Made by a program: the position numbers and the translations under genes | Notes under the pieces: model-generated | The model's database searches: none | Told to the model about the DNA's origin: nothing | Seen by the model: the letters and a program-made list of their open reading frames with translations, nothing else | Shown here: piece after piece, positions 5,981-6,860 of the stretch | How positions within the stretch are numbered: the stretch's first letter is position 1 | Layout of the letters: every line of letters starts with the position of its first letter | From: JBQTHP01 sp052389755 | GTDB taxonomy: Bacteria > Pseudomonadota > Gammaproteobacteria > Steroidobacterales > Steroidobacteraceae | Assembly (NCBI GenBank): GCA_052389755.1 | Contig: JBQTHP010000220.1 | Coordinates: forward strand, 1 to 6,860 | Reading direction: 5' to 3' | DNA length: 6,860 nucleotides

Positions 5981-5992
5981 CGAGGTTCCTCG
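5981..5992. repeat. short perfect dyad CGAGG-TT-CCTCG
   Basis: The two 5-base arms (5981-5985 and 5988-5992) lie in the 50-base gap between the enoyl-CoA hydratase stop and the pirin start, just before CATAGATT, a possible -10 region. It could be an operator for the pirin gene, but the spacing to the possible -35 elements (TTGACC 5968, TTGAAC 5976) is poor, so neither a promoter nor an operator is established. Confidence 0.2.
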
Positions 5993-6021
5993 CCCATAGA
6001 TTGCGAGCAAGGAGGCACACC

Positions 6022-6720
6022 ATGCTCGAAGTCAGAAAGGCATCCGATCGCGGCTATGCCGACCACGGTTGGCTGAAGTCCCATCACAGCTTCTCGTTCG
6101 CGGATTACTACGACCCGGCGCACGTCGAGTTCGGCGCGCTGCGCGTCATCAACGAGGACCGCGTTGGGGCCGGAGCAGGCTTCGGCACGCACGGGCATCG
6201 CGACATGGAGATCATCAGCTACGTGCTCGAAGGCTCGCTCGCTCACAAGGACTCGATGGGCACCGGCTCGACCATCCGCCCGGGCGACGTGCAGCGCATG
6301 AGCGCCGGCACGGGCGTGATGCACAGCGAGTTCAATCCGTCGGCCACGGAGCGCGTGCACTTTCTTCAGATCTGGATTCAGCCAAACGTGCGGGGCATCG
6401 CGCCGAGCTACGAGGAGAAGCGTTTTTCGACCGAAGAGAAGCGCGGCCGCCTGCGGCTCATCGCCTCGCCGGATCAGGCGGACAGCTCAGTGCTGATTCA
6501 TCAGGACGCGCGTGTGTACGTCGGGCTGTTCGATGGCGATGAGCGCGCGACGCTCGAGCTCGCCGCCGGGCGGCGCGCATACGTGCACGTGGCGCGCGGC
6601 AGCGTGCACGTCAACGGTACGAAGCTCGATGCGGGCGATGCGCTCAAGCTGAGCGGCGTGCGCGCAGTCACGCTCGATCGTGGGCGCGAAGGCGAGGTGC
6701 TGGTGTTCGATCTCGCGTGA
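6022..6720 (+). CDS. pirin-family bicupin, YhhW-type quercetinase-like protein
   Basis: A 232-residue two-cupin protein that lines up along its whole length with E. coli YhhW (231 residues as I recall), which shows quercetin 2,3-dioxygenase activity in vitro. Its metal ligands are in the same places: His57 and His59 in GTHGHRDMEI, His101 and Glu103 in GTGVMHSEFN. Other shared stretches are HGWLKSHHSFSFADYYDP (15-32), YVLEGSLAHKDSMG (67-80) and IHQDARVY (159-166). It should be a cytoplasmic metalloprotein; the natural substrate is unknown for most pirins, and a stress or xenobiotic role is only a guess. ATG at 6022 follows a strong AAGGAGG (6009-6015) with a six-base spacer, which rules out the in-frame TTG at 6001. 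It could be read with the upstream gene (50-base gap) or from its own promoter. Confidence 0.95.
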   Translation: MLEVRKASDRGYADHGWLKSHHSFSFADYYDPAHVEFGALRVINEDRVGAGAGFGTHGHRDMEIISYVLEGSLAHKDSMGTGSTIRPGDVQRMSAGTGVMHSEFNPSATERVHFLQIWIQPNVRGIAPSYEEKRFSTEEKRGRLRLIASPDQADSSVLIHQDARVYVGLFDGDERATLELAAGRRAYVHVARGSVHVNGTKLDAGDALKLSGVRAVTLDRGREGEVLVFDLA

Positions 6721-6860
6721 GAAGCAAGCGAAAACGGGGCGGCCCGGCGTGGGGGGTGGGGGTTTTGTTGGGGCCCCCCGTTTAGGGGGGGGGAAAACGC
6801 AACCAGCAAACCCGGCCGCGCCCCCGCCCCCGCCGACCCCACCGCGCCCGCCATGGCCCC
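6721..6860. other. non-coding, homopolymer-rich window end
   Basis: After the pirin stop no convincing gene is seen. The stretch holds runs of six G (6750-6756 region), six C (6774-6779) and nine G (6785-6793), then C-rich repeats of CCCCCG/CCCGCC type. Nothing else in the window looks like this. It may be low-quality sequence at a contig end, or a real low-complexity intergenic tract. Confidence 0.6.
6732..6783 (+). terminator. possible terminator hairpin after the pirin gene
   Basis: AAACGGGG (6732-6739) pairs perfectly with CCCCGTTT (6776-6783), and inner bases GGCCC and GGGC can extend the stem with a mismatch and a bulge. It starts 12 bases after the pirin stop. The loop is long (about 25 bases) and the T tract is only three bases, so it is a weak terminator as written. 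It may be a true hairpin whose inner part is misread in the homopolymer-rich sequence here. Confidence 0.3.

Noticed and set aside
5150..6010. Minus-strand open frame of 286 codons opposite the enoyl-CoA hydratase gene
   Set aside because: The plus strand carries a clear crotonase-fold protein with a strong ribosome site; the opposite frame shows no family motif.
6001..6021. TTG start for the pirin gene
   Set aside because: AAGGAGG at 6009-6015 is ideally spaced for ATG 6022 and would lie inside the coding region if TTG were used; the YhhW alignment also begins at 6022.
6501..6854. Minus-strand open frame of 117 codons at the window end
   Set aside because: It overlaps the pirin gene and runs through the low-complexity tail; its composition is Pro/Ala/Arg/Ser-biased with no motif.

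Overview
The window is GC-rich DNA from a Gram-negative bacterium. A TonB-dependent outer-membrane receptor implies an outer membrane, and the gene styles (YddE-like PhzF protein, YhhW-like pirin, adrenodoxin-type ferredoxin) fit Proteobacteria, perhaps a gammaproteobacterium. This placement is inferred from protein style only. Seven genes are supported on the plus strand and one, cut by the window edge, on the minus strand.

Layout: bases 1-824 (minus) hold most of a PhzF/YddE-family protein whose 3' end lies outside the window. Bases 825-918 are a short divergent intergenic region with candidate promoters in both directions and two inverted repeats. Bases about 918-1014 are a thiamine pyrophosphate (TPP) riboswitch that runs into the Shine-Dalgarno sequence of the next gene. 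Then follow a TonB-dependent receptor (1019-3112), an 82-residue YkoF-type thiamine-binding protein (3133-3381), a PnuC-family transporter best read as PnuT (3378-3980) and an APH-fold kinase best read as thiamine kinase ThiK (3977-4777). Two of these junctions are GTGA stop/start overlaps. After a 34-base gap comes a [2Fe-2S] ferredoxin (4812-5126). A 62-base spacer with a seven-base tandem repeat leads to an enoyl-CoA hydratase/isomerase (5189-5971), then a pirin/quercetinase-like bicupin (6022-6720). The last 140 bases are odd, homopolymer-rich sequence with no gene.

The main biological unit is a complete predicted thiamine-scavenging operon under TPP control. The receptor would bring thiamine across the outer membrane using TonB energy. 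PnuT would let it equilibrate across the inner membrane. ThiK would trap it as thiamine phosphate, and the small thiamine-binding protein may hold or hand over the vitamin inside the cell. When TPP is plentiful the riboswitch should shut the operon off. The ligand assignment for the receptor, PnuT and kinase rests on the riboswitch and gene context as well as on family motifs. The ferredoxin, enoyl-CoA hydratase and pirin genes have no evident link to thiamine.
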